DNA from: Petaurus breviceps papuanus
Lineage: Eukaryota; Chordata; Mammalia; Diprotodontia; Petauridae
Assembly: GCA_028583685.1 (NCBI GenBank)
Contig: JAMXIF010001194.1
Span: 22,298,313-22,362,312, forward strand
Direction of reading: 5' to 3'
DNA length: 64,000 bases
The notes beneath the pieces were generated by a model. It saw only the letters and a program-made list of their open reading frames with translations. It searched no databases and was not told where the DNA came from. The translations under genes and the position numbers were made by a program. Below, one piece after another: positions 34,399 to 47,000 of this stretch. How positions within the stretch are numbered: the first letter of the stretch is position 1; the number at the start of each line of letters is the position of its first letter.

Positions 34399-37300
34399 TT
34401 ATGTTTGAATATTAGTTGATGAACCTTCTGTTTCAGTTGATTTTTGAGCTTCTTTCTGTTCTTCTGGCTTTGAATCCCTACTACTCTCTTTACTTTTACT
34501 TCTGTCTTTACGGTCTTTTCCTCTATCTCGTTCTCGGTCTTTTTCCCGGTCCCTGTCGCGTTCTCTATCCCTTTCTCTTGTTCGATCTCGATCTCTGTCT
34601 CTGCTTCTTGATCTGTCTCGATCCCGTCTCCTGTCTCGGTCCCTTTCACGGTCCCGATCTCTATTTCTGCTTCTCTCTCTGTTTCTGTCCCATTCCTTGT
34701 TGCGTTCTGATTCCCTATCCTTATCCCTATTTTGATTCCTTTCTTTATTTTTGTCCCAATCTCTATTAGAGTCTTTTTCTCTGTGTCTTTCCCAATCTCT
34801 GTTTCTATCCCAATCTCTTTCCCTGTCTCTACTCCAATTTCGGCCACGCTCTCTTTCCCAGGGTTTCCCATGATCTCGGTCCCTTCTTCTATCTTCAAAA
34901 CCTCTACCTTGTCTATTTTCTGAGAGCTGGGTTTCAGGTTCATCTGATGACTTTTCCTTAGTGCTTCCTTCAAATCTTTCTCGCTGTCTCCCTTCAAAAG
35001 TCTGATTTCTATATTCATGACTTTTGCCATCTTGGAAATCAGATGCTGGCCACTGTGAGTCTGACTCTGGAGCCTGTCCTGATACATTTGCTGGCAAAGA
35101 AGCAGATGGACCAGCTTCTTCCCATCTCTCCTTCCTGTGTTGTGGTGGATGGCTTGGAAGTTCAAGTAGTGGTCTTGGAGCAGGTTTCATACCCTGTGGA
35201 GATTGTCCCTGAAAGTGAAACCTTGAAGGAGGCTGTTCGTTTTTTTCTGAAAATGGAGCAGATCCCCTTGGCCCAAACTGAAGGGGTGTTGGACCCCTCT
35301 GGTTTGCAAATCTTGGTGGTGAATTTACTCTTTGTTCTTCAAACTGCTGTGGTTGAATAACCCTTGGTCCTGGCATAAAGTTTGGTGCTGGGCCTCGAGG
35401 ACCTTCAAATTGGTTGGGATGTGGACCCTGGGGACCTTCAAACTGGTTGGGATGGGGGCCTCGGGGACCTTCAAACTGGTTGGGATGGGGGCCTCGGGGA
35501 CCTTCAAACTGATTGGGATGGGGACCCCGGGGTCCTTCAAACTGGTTTGGATGGGGACCCAGGGGACCTTCAAACTGGTTTGGATGGGGACCCCGGGGGC
35601 CTTCAAACTGATTGGGATGGGGACCCCGGGGGCCTTCAAACTGGTTGGGATGAGGACCGCGGGGGCCTTCAAACTGATTGGGATGGGGACCTCTTGGCCC
35701 CACAAAATGTCCAGGTGGTGGTCCCCTTTGACCTCCAAACTGACTAGGAGGAGGACCTCCTCGGGGTCCCTTAAACTGAGATAATAAAGGTCTTCTTTGT
35801 CCTCCAAATGGGAAAGGCACTGGGGCTCTATTTCCCATAAACTGAGATTGTTCTGGCCCTTCAAACTGTGAAGGAGGGTTGGTCATCTCACTATACTGGG
35901 AATCTTGAAATTCCCTTTTTTCCCCATGGGGGTCTCTACGATCTTCAAACTGGGATGGTGCCACTCCTCTAGGTCCACCAAGATAAGAGGGAGAAGGACC
36001 TCTGGTGTCACCAAAAGGAGGTGGTCCATGTTGTCCAGAGAACAATGAAGGAATAGATGCCTTCTGTCCCCCAAACCTGGTAGATGAAGGCCCTCTTTGT
36101 CCCTCTGAACTAGAATTATTTTCTTCTGAAAACTGAGGTGTTGGTCCCCTTGGTCCTGGAAAGTTGGGTCCATGAGGTCCTGAAGTAGCTCCGTAATTCC
36201 TTGATGTAGGTTCATTTTGTCCCTGAAACTGTGATTGAGGTGGGCCTTTTTGTCCAGATAAAGAAAACGAAAGAACTCCTCTGTTATCATCATGTTTGGA
36301 TTGTGAACCTCTTTCTCCCTCATCCTGAGCAGCTGAAGAATCATTTTGTTCTGCAAACTGAGGATTTCTTCTATCTTCATATTGGGATGAATTAAGAGAT
36401 TTTTCCTGAGATGTAAAAACTGTATTTGAGAAAGAACTGCTTGCTCCAGTTGGTGAATTAAAATTTTGCCCATCATTCTGCACTGGGAAATTTGGTTGAA
36501 AGGATGCACTGGGAGGTGTTGGAAGGAGGACTTTTCGTAAAGGTTTAGAGGAACCTTCTGATACTGATGGATGTGCATTTTCAAGATGATGTTTGGATGT
36601 ATTTTCTGAATTTTCACTCTTATCATTTTGTCCTTCCTGATCAAGAATAACAATAGCTTTTTCACTTGGAACCCACTTATCATTACTATATACCAACTGA
36701 GTAGCTGGATTCAATTCTTTTTCTTCTTGCAGTGGTATAGGCAACTGACCCATATTAACAGCTGCAGAAGGTTCTCTCATAGGTGTTCCACTATGTGAGG
36801 AACTAGATGGTGGCTTTAACAAAATTTCACTTTCATTATTTTCTGTAGCTATTCTTCTGGCCTGTCGTGGATCCCTACTTTGTCTCACATCTGAGCTTTG
36901 GCTTCCTGCCTGAGTTAACTGATTTGATGCTGAAGATGAATCTGACTTCTCTGCAGTTTGTTGCTCTTGTTGAAATAATTCAGTCTTTGTCAAAGATGAC
37001 TTTGGAGGTGGTGACATCAATGCATCTGACACTGAAAAGTGAGCCATGGAAACACCAACTGCAGCCCTCTGCTGTCTAAGTGCTTCTTCTTGTTCTTCTA
37101 GTTGCCTCTTCTGTTCCTCTATTTGCTTATTTAATTCTTCAAGCATTTTTTGTTGTTCTACTAAGGAAGAAGGAGCAGACATGTCAGTCACATAATCAGA
37201 TGTCCTCTCTGTGGAATTTTTACTATCTGTGCACATTTTATTAGGTAAGTCATCAATAGTAACTTTAGCTTCTTCTAAAATAGTTTCATCTTCTGGGTCA

Positions 37301-38069
37301 TAAGCCACATCTTCCCTCTCTGATACTTCAGAAGGTTTTTCAAGGTCATACCGTTTTTCATTTTCAGTAATTTGAGTTTCAAAAGCTTTCTCTGGATCAT
37401 ATTCTTCTTCAGGATCATATGGTCTATCATCCTCTTCCTCCTCTAGAGTTTTATCTTTTGACATTTTGCCAAATTGCTGAACAATTGGATCTAATAAAGG
37501 AGTTGCCGGTACTCCTTCATCCACAATTATCTTAGACTCCTGGTTTAAAGTTGAAGTAAGTTCAGAGTCCTTAGCAGCTGAGTCAAATGATTTCTTCTTT
37601 CCAAAAAGAGTTTGTAAGATGTGTTCTAAGGGTGAAGCTGTTTTTGAACTAGATGAGTTACTAGGGGAGGAAATTGTAGTTGTAATAGTTGCTGATGAAA
37701 CTGATGGAGTTGTGGTGTTCGTAGTCCCTGTTTTAAGTGATGACAGTATTTTTAATACTGATGATGATGTTGGTGGATCTGGGAGTGGTGGTGGTGGTGG
37801 TGGAGGTGGCGGAGGTGGTGGTGGTGGGGACCCAGGTGGTGTGGTACTGACACCAGTATCTGCAGAATAGATCTGATACTTTGACTGTTTCTTTTCAGAC
37901 TGAGAAGATGTAACCCCTTTGGGATAAACTAACAACTCAATTTCTTCCTGTGTTTGAAGTTTACTTCGTTTTTCTTCCATCTTATCCAACTCTCCAGCAT
38001 TCGAAGGTCTCTTTACTTTTTGACAGATTACTAATCCCAGTATTATATTTGGTCGTGGTGACTCAAGAC
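34399..38069 (-). CDS. DIDO1: DIDO1 last exon (long-isoform C-terminus)
   Basis: Acceptor CTCCCCTAG|GTCTTGAG after a split Gly. It opens with the last SPOC strand (GLESPRPNIILGLVICQKVK), then TTPPGSP and polyproline, LEHILQTLFGKKKSFD, an acidic DDRPYDPEEEYDPE block, a coiled coil (LVEQQKMLEELNKQIEEQKR to about ALRQQRA), VSMAHFSVSDALMSPPPKSS, a long collagen-like GP/Q/F-rich section with the 33-base repeat array, RFHFQGQSPQGMKP, PRPLLELPSHPPQHRK, and a final tail of RD, RE and RS dipeptides with KDRSKSKES. 1222 full codons plus stop, one open frame. Human DIDO1 has the same order. Open frames on the plus strand here are complements of the repeats. Confidence 0.97.
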
Positions 38070-41000
38070 CTAGGGGAGAGAAGTACATGTTTTAGAATGC
38101 AGGAAAATAAGTTTTATTATTTAACAATAATATCTTCCTGTAGAAAGCCTTAGTAGAATTTCTACCTATAAACTATTAGTGGGCACATGAAAAGTTCTTT
38201 AATTTTAAATTACAAAGCACTCTTTTTATTGTTGAACACTGACAAAAAAAAATAGTCATTAGTCATCACAAGCCTCAAAAGGTTAACAATTTACATTAGG
38301 GTAACAAAAATGTCATAACCACAGAACATTTCCAATACTCAAGTGTCTTCTTAAATTCATGCTTTGTCATGCTCTTGATATTTAAAAAAAAAAAACATTG
38401 ACACAAGTATCTAAAAAGTAAAAATAATTTATATTTTAAAAAACACAATGTCTTCTCAATCAGCTATATGGCATCTATTCATTAACAAAAGGGGAAAAGC
38501 TTCTTCCAATATAGAGTAACTTTCTTGAAACTATACATCTGAATTGTGAATTTATTTTCTAAAGCAGGGCACAGCAATAATATTAATAGCTACCACGTAC
38601 ATAGTACTTTAAAATTTGCAAGGCATTTTACATATATTAGCTCACTTGGTTAATAAAGTATAAGGTAGGGGCGGCCAGGTGGCTCAGCAAGTAAGAGCAC
38701 CGGCTCCAGTGTCGGGATGACCTGGGTCAAATCTGGGCTCAGATACTCAGCACCACACCCAGAAATAACTGGCCGTGTAACCTTGAGCAAGTTACTTAAC
38801 CCCTATTGCTTTAAAAAAAAATAAAGTATAAGGTACTTATAACTTAAGATACATACATATTAAAAATTTACTGTTAAAAATTTTCCATTTGTCTTCAACA
38901 ATCTTTAAGCATCTAAAAAAATTGGGCATATGAAAAACTGATTTGTTCTAGCAGTAAACAATAGTTTTAACTCCTTGGTATATGTTGTTTTTTTAAAGTA
39001 CAGTGATAGCCTATTAAACAAATATATGTATAGAAAACATGACATAATAGTGAGGTAGAAGTTTTTATTTCTTGAATTCAGTATTGAAAAGATGTTTGAA
39101 TATTCTTCATTTGGTGCTTTTCAGATTGCATTTTATAATTTCATTAAAAAAAACAATTGTCTTAGTCTTTTGCTGGTTATCTCAGGAAATGGTAAGAATT
39201 AAATCAAGGTGGTAAATCTGAATCCAATATGAATCAATGATCTTAGTACTGTTGACAGATGGAACATTCTCTAATAGATTCTGAATACTCCTTAAACCCA
39301 AATAACTCTCAAATGTTTTATAAGGGGGGAAAACATGGTTGGATCAGCAAATAATCCCCTTTATAGGAAATGGGGGTGAGGAGCCCTCAAAAAGGCATGC
39401 TTGGTGGTATGTGGCATCATCATCATAGATGAACCAACATATTATTTCTCTCATCTAAATGGTATCCTATGCATATAAAACCTCTTTTCCTGGGGCCAAA
39501 TGCTATATTATTAGAGGAATGATTATTAGACAAAATTTATACACACAGAAGTACCTAATTTTATCCATTTTAATTTTACCCCTGTAATTCTTCACCAAAA
39601 TTTTTCAGTGCAGTAATAGACAAAAACCTTTGAAATGTTCCTCTACCTACTCTTTAGAGAAAGTTTTAAAAGTTCCACAGATTTGTCAAAGGAGTGGACT
39701 ATAGATGAAAGGGTAAGGAAAAATATACATGACACTAGAGAATCAGGCTCTACTTATCAAATATTATACCCTATATATTGTGCATTTACTTTTGGGTAAA
39801 ATTCAGTATGTAAATACATGCGAAATCACTAAACATTTTATTTTTAGCTAAGACATGAAGAGCTGAGGGTTGTGTTTCGCCTTAAATTTTTTTTAACACT
39901 AGTATTGTCAAAATTTGACATCTAAAAAATGTTTAACATCTGATACTGAGAAATTTGTTTTAGCCTAGTGTATTTCCCCACTTTCTAACGAACTAAAATT
40001 AATACACAATGGGTAGAGAGCAAATCGTCCTTCAAATCTCCTGTGGGGGAGTTGGAAGTTTTCTATACTTCTATATTCTAATGCTTATTGGAAAATCCTG
40101 TATCCATAAAATAATCAAATTATAATTATGTGGGCACTCACTGTACATAAACCAATAGGTCTACTTGAAAACATTACAGGTAAATGTTTCTCTCAAATAC
40201 TTAAGACTAGGACAAGAGAAGTAGTTTTCAGGTAGCACCCAGGTCCAAAGTGTATCCCTAGATGTGTCATTCACAGTAAGCTGGGCAAAACAAAATTCAG
40301 TAGTATGCTGAATGCCGTGGGCTGCTCAGTGACCAGCACTTAGCATGATTTGGAGACGTGAATAAGAAATGATCAGGACATGAAGGTAGTTCAAGGAAGA
40401 ATGATGAACTCCATTTATTGATCCTTAGGACAAGGTTTTTATAGAGCAATGAGACAAAGGAAGGGGACTCAAGTATTCTTACTTGATCTTAAGTCGGTCA
40501 TATCCTGGAAGTAGCCTGGCAGTAAGGCTTTTGTTCTCTAGGTTCCAGAAAGTCTTAGGAAGAGTCAGTTAACTCCTTTCATCTGCAGTCACATTACAAA
40601 GGATGCTCTTGAGAGCTGGCTTCAAGGCCAGAAACCAAAGCCGCATCATCAAGTACATCTGCATGGCAATTGACCACCAAAGAATTCAAACATTTTGGTT
40701 TTGAACAACTGAAGTCTTGGGGCAGAGACTGTTGGTCTCAGAACTCAAACAACATCCTTTTAAGTGTAACCCATATCAAAAGACCCAAGGAGAAAGCTTA
40801 ACAAAGCTGCATCTCCAAGAGCCTTCTATGGGGAACACAGCGAGATCTTTATCTGAGTCCTGGATCAGGCCTCTTTGGCTCCCAATAGTTGAACTAGAGG
40901 GACTTCACTTAGGAGGTTAACAACTCTTAGATGTAATAACACCCTCATCTATTATTAATGGAGTTGTTTAATCTAAATTTTTCTGTAGATTAACATTTGG

Positions 41001-44000
41001 GTCAAACACCAAATAATTTAATGTAACCTGGTTACCCATTCCAATTAGTTTGAATCCTCATGTTACCAGAACTATAATAGTTGAGTAATACTATTGAATG
41101 ACTTGATTACTTCCTAAATTACAACTTTAATAATAATAAAAAAAAACTGTACCTAAAAGTTATTATCTATTTTAACTTTCTAATTAAAAATTTTTATGAC
41201 CTGTCACCTGTTCTTAAACAGGTGAGTAGCTATTACAAACCCTCAAACTAGTGTTAAACTGTTTTCGATGTCTAGATCATGCTTTGATTCATCTAGATTT
41301 AAGTATAGCTGTGATCTAAATTTCTTGAAATGTGGTCATTTATCTGTTCAAATAAAATTTAAACGTGTTTAATTTAAAACTTAATGAGATGCCCCCTAAA
41401 CTTACTGAACTTTTGAAAGAATACTTAAAGAAGTTTTCACTTATTACAACAAAACTTTTTAAGCCTTAAATTATATACCCTGCAATAGTTTGGAGATCCA
41501 GAGGATCCCCTAGTTTTTCCCCTATTATTAATGTTAGATCATATCCAAATGTAAAATTCTGAAAAGTACAACCTAGTTACTAGTTCTAAAAATTGAAAAT
41601 CTTCTAAAATATAGCAATAGAAGAGATCATCTTCAACATTTTTTTCCTCATATTTTTGGCTCAATTAAGCAAATGAAATGCTCTGAACACAGCTGAGTCA
41701 TTATCTACACTAAAAGTTTTTAATGCAAGTCTTTTGTTCTACTCACAAAAACAATACATTTTCAAACTGATCAAAGGGATAGGAAAGAGAATTTTCCAAA
41801 TTGTTAATGATTTAGCCTTGAAAATACAGCAAAGAACTGAAAGTTTCATTTTGGCTTTAATTAATTTAGCTAGGCAACTTTACTTACTGAATTCTAGTAA
41901 CCCTTTTCCACTCACCCTTCCAATTTGTTACCCTTATGCATTGCTATTTGGAGAACTATTTGAAAGGTTGCAGAAGACAAGTCGGGTAGAAAAAGTTACA
42001 TTCTAACTGATTTTTAAAAGATGAAATCTAAAATCCAGGACTGGGGAACCAAAACTTTAGTTTGTATAGTCCCAGATAAGTGATGTTCATTCACTCTATG
42101 GATTTCTAAAATCCAAACTTGCTTTCTCCATATATAAATGAGGAATACTACTTACCCACCTCCCTTTTGAGGATTGTCATGAAGTTAACTATTCAAAAAG
42201 TAGGTGAAATGAAGGTATTGAGTGGGAAGAATTGTCCCAAACTAGTTGTAGCTAAAAAGTAACATTCCTTACTTCTGGACAAAAGATTTGAAAAGTCTTT
42301 CAGAATGACACTGGGCAGTTCTATTATTTCCCACCTATTTATTATACCCCTTGAAAATCAGATGGCCAATACTCATGTATCATGTGTATCGATCTTTTCA
42401 TTTTATTTAATGTATGTTTCACTTAGGTTAGCATTAAGGGTATTTTTAGTTTAAGACAACAAGCAATTTTAAAAACTAAATTTCTATAGATTAAGAAAAT
42501 TGACGTTTGATCTAGGGGAGCATTAATCTGAACACAGGTGTTATATCAAAGGCATGGATGGATTAATTTTATTAGTTAAAGTGAAGGTGAGTAGCAGTAC
42601 CAGGCCTTTGCAGCAAAGAAACAGGCATAATTCTTATTGAGAGGTGTAATAAGGGAAACCATTGAGTTTCTAAAGATGGTTATAACTCACCCTTACTGCA
42701 TGTTCTAAATGCTTACAAAGGACAAGACTGTGCATTTAATTCTATTAAAATGACTTATACGTTTATAACTAACTCTCCTTCATTTAAAGTGATTACAATG
42801 ATATGAAAGTTTCTTTTTTCTGTCCCTCTGCCCCCATCCTCCCAAAGTCTAACTGGATAATTGGCTACTATGCTACTCATGATTTTGAACCCCATCAAAA
42901 CAAAATATTTGCACCTGCTGAAACAGAAATTGTGTGGGAGAGTTATTTGCAATATCAAGCATGACATGTAAAGGGCAATGGCAAAATAGACAGTGGAAAT
43001 TGTCTCCTCCCCTCCCTCCAGCCACTTTTAGTTCTTAAGTCCCAGATATGTAAGGAATCAATGTGACCCACTGTGCTGTTCAGGTAAAGTACAGAAGTCG
43101 TGGTCTTCATTCAGATGTCAGTCCAACAGAATGCCGAAGTCCAATGCCTACATGCCTCCAAGTGTGCTTAATCTCAATTTATCATCTTCTATACACTGAG
43201 AACTATGATGTGCTAATATGAAAAGTAATTTTTGTTGCTTATAAAAAGTCTGAGTGTGAGACAAGAAACTTTGTTGATCGTAAGGCCATGCATATATGGG
43301 TATGCTACCCAAGACCTACTTTATGTAAATTTAAGGAGACAGTGACCACTTTCCATAAAACATTTTTATTGATTTTGAAGAGGGAGAAAGAGCAATAAAT
43401 TCCATTCAATGCTATTTGAAAAGTCTGGTTACAATCTTTGTGCAGACAGATTAATACATATACATAAGACCTTAAAAAAGTTGCTTACCTGAAAAAAATT
43501 TCACTCACAGAATCTTTTAGCTGATGTCAGAATACAACGAAGGGTGAACACACACACACACACAAATCTCTCCACTAATTTAGATATATATTTAGATGAA
43601 GGATCTACCCATTAACCACATCTTACCCATCAAGAAGTCAGAGGCAAAACATGGAAAAAAATTGTAGCTTTTGAGATCCTGAATTAAAAACCTAAGTCAT
43701 TACACTGCCTCATTATCATTGTACATTGAGAAGTATCAACGTAATGGTTTGGCATATTGTGTTAAACTAGTGTGTCCTTTTCAATTTCATGTCAAACTGG
43801 ATTAAGATGAAGCTTAAAACTGTGGAAAATAAATCAGTGCAATAGAGTGTCCCATTAAAGGAACATTGCTCAAATATGGGCAAATTTTAAGATAATTTCA
43901 TTTATTAAAACGTGCACTTTACAATATACTTTGACCGATTCTGTAGAACATAATCATCTGATTAAGGAAGTAATATTGTCAAACTTTTTCAAATTTTCCA

Positions 44001-47000
44001 AAAGCTACAGTTATAAGTCTATTACTGTCTCAAGATGACGCAGGCATTTGCATTTAAAAAGTCATGGAAATAAGCACCAATTTGAGAGTGACCTAAGAGA
44101 ATTAACAAGATCTTCTGGTTCATTGATTTGTAACTGCTTGTTTTCAGGGTACTCTGCTGAAGAGGGAACTTATGTTGACTACTAGTGCTTATGTTTGAAA
44201 TGAAGACCATGGGAATTGCTGGAGAAAGTGAGGATCAGCAAGTGTTGAGGAAAATTTTACTCAGTTACCAATTCACTTGAGTAACCTTTTTAAAGCAAAG
44301 GATAAATCTCTGGAGAATATATTTTTTAAACTGTCTCCTAAGACTATATTCTATAAAGCCATCTTTAGATAAATTTGACAATAACACAGAATAAAAACGT
44401 ATTTGTAAAGGGACTAAATCTAGCCTTTGAGAAAAAAAAGTTACCAATTTCTATACTTTCATTTAAATGTTATTTCTTTGATATATAAAGTAAAAAAAAA
44501 AAAGAAAGAATATATTCCAAAGATAAAGTACTCTTAGAAGTATCTGTAGTTTTTCTGTAAGAGGCGAATCCCCTCTACAAGCTATCACTCACCAATAATA
44601 TTCTCAAAAAAGGGTTCATTAAACAAAAGACTAGAAAAATTCTATTTGTTATTCTGGGTAAGACGAGTGCCATTAGTTCTATATAACCCTAAATTTAGAT
44701 ACAATGTGATTAAGTACTAGGTATAGCAGACAGAGCTGGGCCTGGGATAAAAGGCATAAAGCTAATATATAAAACTTATGTGACATAATGTAGTAGATAG
44801 AAAACTAGCTTCAGCATCAGAAGGATCTGTGTTTAAGTCCAGTCTGTGACACATAATGGCTGGGCAAATCACTGCCTCTCATTGTCTTAAGCAACTCTTT
44901 AAAATAACAAATTGCAGAGCAGTTGGCAGTCTATATTGATAGAGAAAATTTCCTCATTGGGAGCTACCTATATTAAAGGAAGTCACAGGTTTAGTTCAAA
45001 AAGGGATGCGAGTGAAGGCAAGGAAACTGGCAAGCTTAATTTTTAAGAATTAAAACAAAAAGGGGCAGCTAGGTAGCAGAGTGAATAGAGCACCAGCCCT
45101 GCAGTCAGGAGGACCTGAGTTCAAATCCAGCCTCAGATACTTAACACAAAAACTAGCTGTGTGACCTTGGGCACAAGTCACTTAACCCCAATTGCCCTGC
45201 CTTCCTCCTCCAAAAAGCAATAAAATAAAATAAAAAAGGCGGCCGAGGGTGGTGGTTGTAGTGTGTGAGTATGAGTTTAAATGTATTAACATTATTTTAG
45301 TTAGTTTTCACAACCTTAATTTTTAGAAGTTTCCTCTAGTTTCAGCTTTTCTGGTCAATAGTGCTAAAAAACACTCCCATAAAGCTTAGGCCTCAAAAAC
45401 TGAGAGGGGAAAAAAAGATGACCTCCAAACACTCCAAAAGAGGAAAAAAAAATTTAAAAAATTTCTATCAGTATCTTAAAATGATTCTATTAAGTTCATA
45501 TATGATTACAAATACAAAATTCTTTGTTCCATATTAGGAGAAAAAAACCACTCAGGTTTGTAGACAGACATTATTAATCTGTGAATAATACATATGGGAA
45601 TCTATAGTCAATGCTTGATTAAAAAAATATAAAATTTTGGAAAATACAAGTTCAGCAACTTTACCAAAAACCCATTATCTCACAAAGATGCTTTTTCAAA
45701 AAAATACAAAAGTTTTTCCTTTTTCACAGTTTGAGCACACCTTAATTATATGTGAAAACGTCTAGACTAAGGAGACTAAGGGAAGCGAGAAACTTACAAA
45801 TTAAACTCTATTCTATCTAAAGGAAGCTGTCTTTAGCCTACTGACTGACCAGAGGTTCTTCAAAGATGGTTGGTAAGTGAGCCCTCAGCTTCTTGTTCTT
45901 CATACTTCAGGACTGGAAAGCAGGCACTTTCCTTTCTATAGGCTAGCAGGAAAGCCAGCATTCTTCATTAGAATCAGACTCTGGGAACCTGAAGCACAGG
46001 TTCTGACTCACCAATCAGATGGCATTTCTTCGCCTTATATTGGCAGAGATGAAGTCGCCAAGTGTTTTGCTTTTAAAATATATTTTACTTTAAAGAACCA
46101 CAGCATTTGGGTGAGTCTTTAGAAATATGTAAACACTAACTACTAGCCGTAAATACTTATCCCTGGACACGATCATACAAATAACTCATATTTGGACATG
46201 GCTCCCAAATAAGAAAAAAACAATCTCAACCAACCAAGTAAGAATGAGGGCACACAAGATTCTGTTCTTTGGTATCTCTGATCTGGTCTCCACTGATGAA
46301 CTCAGAATCTTGGAACTCAGAAACAGGGAAACTGATCAGATTATACAATGCCATTTCTTTTCTGCAGTCCTATTACCTACAGTTTTCACAGTTCAGGGTC
46401 AGAACATCTCTCAAAAGCACTATAGTGATGGATTTTTATTGCCACCAACAACTGAATGGGGATAGTAATGGGATTCATTTTACTGGCCTTTTGTAAGGGT
46501 TTCCAGAAAAAGTGAAGATGTGAAATCAGGAAAAATAGAAGGGTACGCATTGGACATGGGATTGGAAAAGTTGCTAAGGGCCAGTAGTAGTTTGGGTTGT
46601 AATGCTGATTTGTATAGTAGTAATATACTTTTGGAACCAGCAATTAAGAATTCAGAAAAAATTTTAGGCACTCGTTTTCCAAAAACAAAATCATCTGAAA
46701 ATATTTAAATGTGTGTGTATTTCCAGATGGTTTAACAATTTATATAATGATTCTTCACCATCTCTAAGGACCCTTCTAACTCTCTTAGTCTATGAGCCTT
46801 CTCTATGTAATATGCCATGACCTTAATTTAGTCTTCTTTTATTTAGTTAACTACTTTCCTAACTTTATTTTAACTATTTGGTGTTTGAGGAAATTAAGTT
46901 ATATACAGGGAATTAATGTATATCTTTTCCAATACCCCTTGAAAAATTGTTCAGAGATTAATTCACAAATAATCCTCCACAGGTTCACATTCCTGTAAGG

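Noticed and set aside
34251-35165. 304-codon minus-strand frame rich in EIG/TEI repeats
   Set aside because: A shifted reading of the DIDO1 Arg/Asp/Glu tail; the conserved frame is the one ending KDRSKSKES...TNIQT.
35332-35864. Open frames of 120-180 codons on both strands across the DIDO1 repeat array (for example repeats of GTFKLVGMGTPG)
   Set aside because: They are alternative-frame readings of a 33-base tandem repeat whose in-frame product is the conserved DIDO1 protein; a repeat unit divisible by three keeps every frame open.
46244-46708. Overlapping open frames of 62-85 codons in a DIDO1 intron
   Set aside because: Considered as a retrocopy or small gene, but no recognised domain, no splice context and overlapping frames on both strands; treated as chance.
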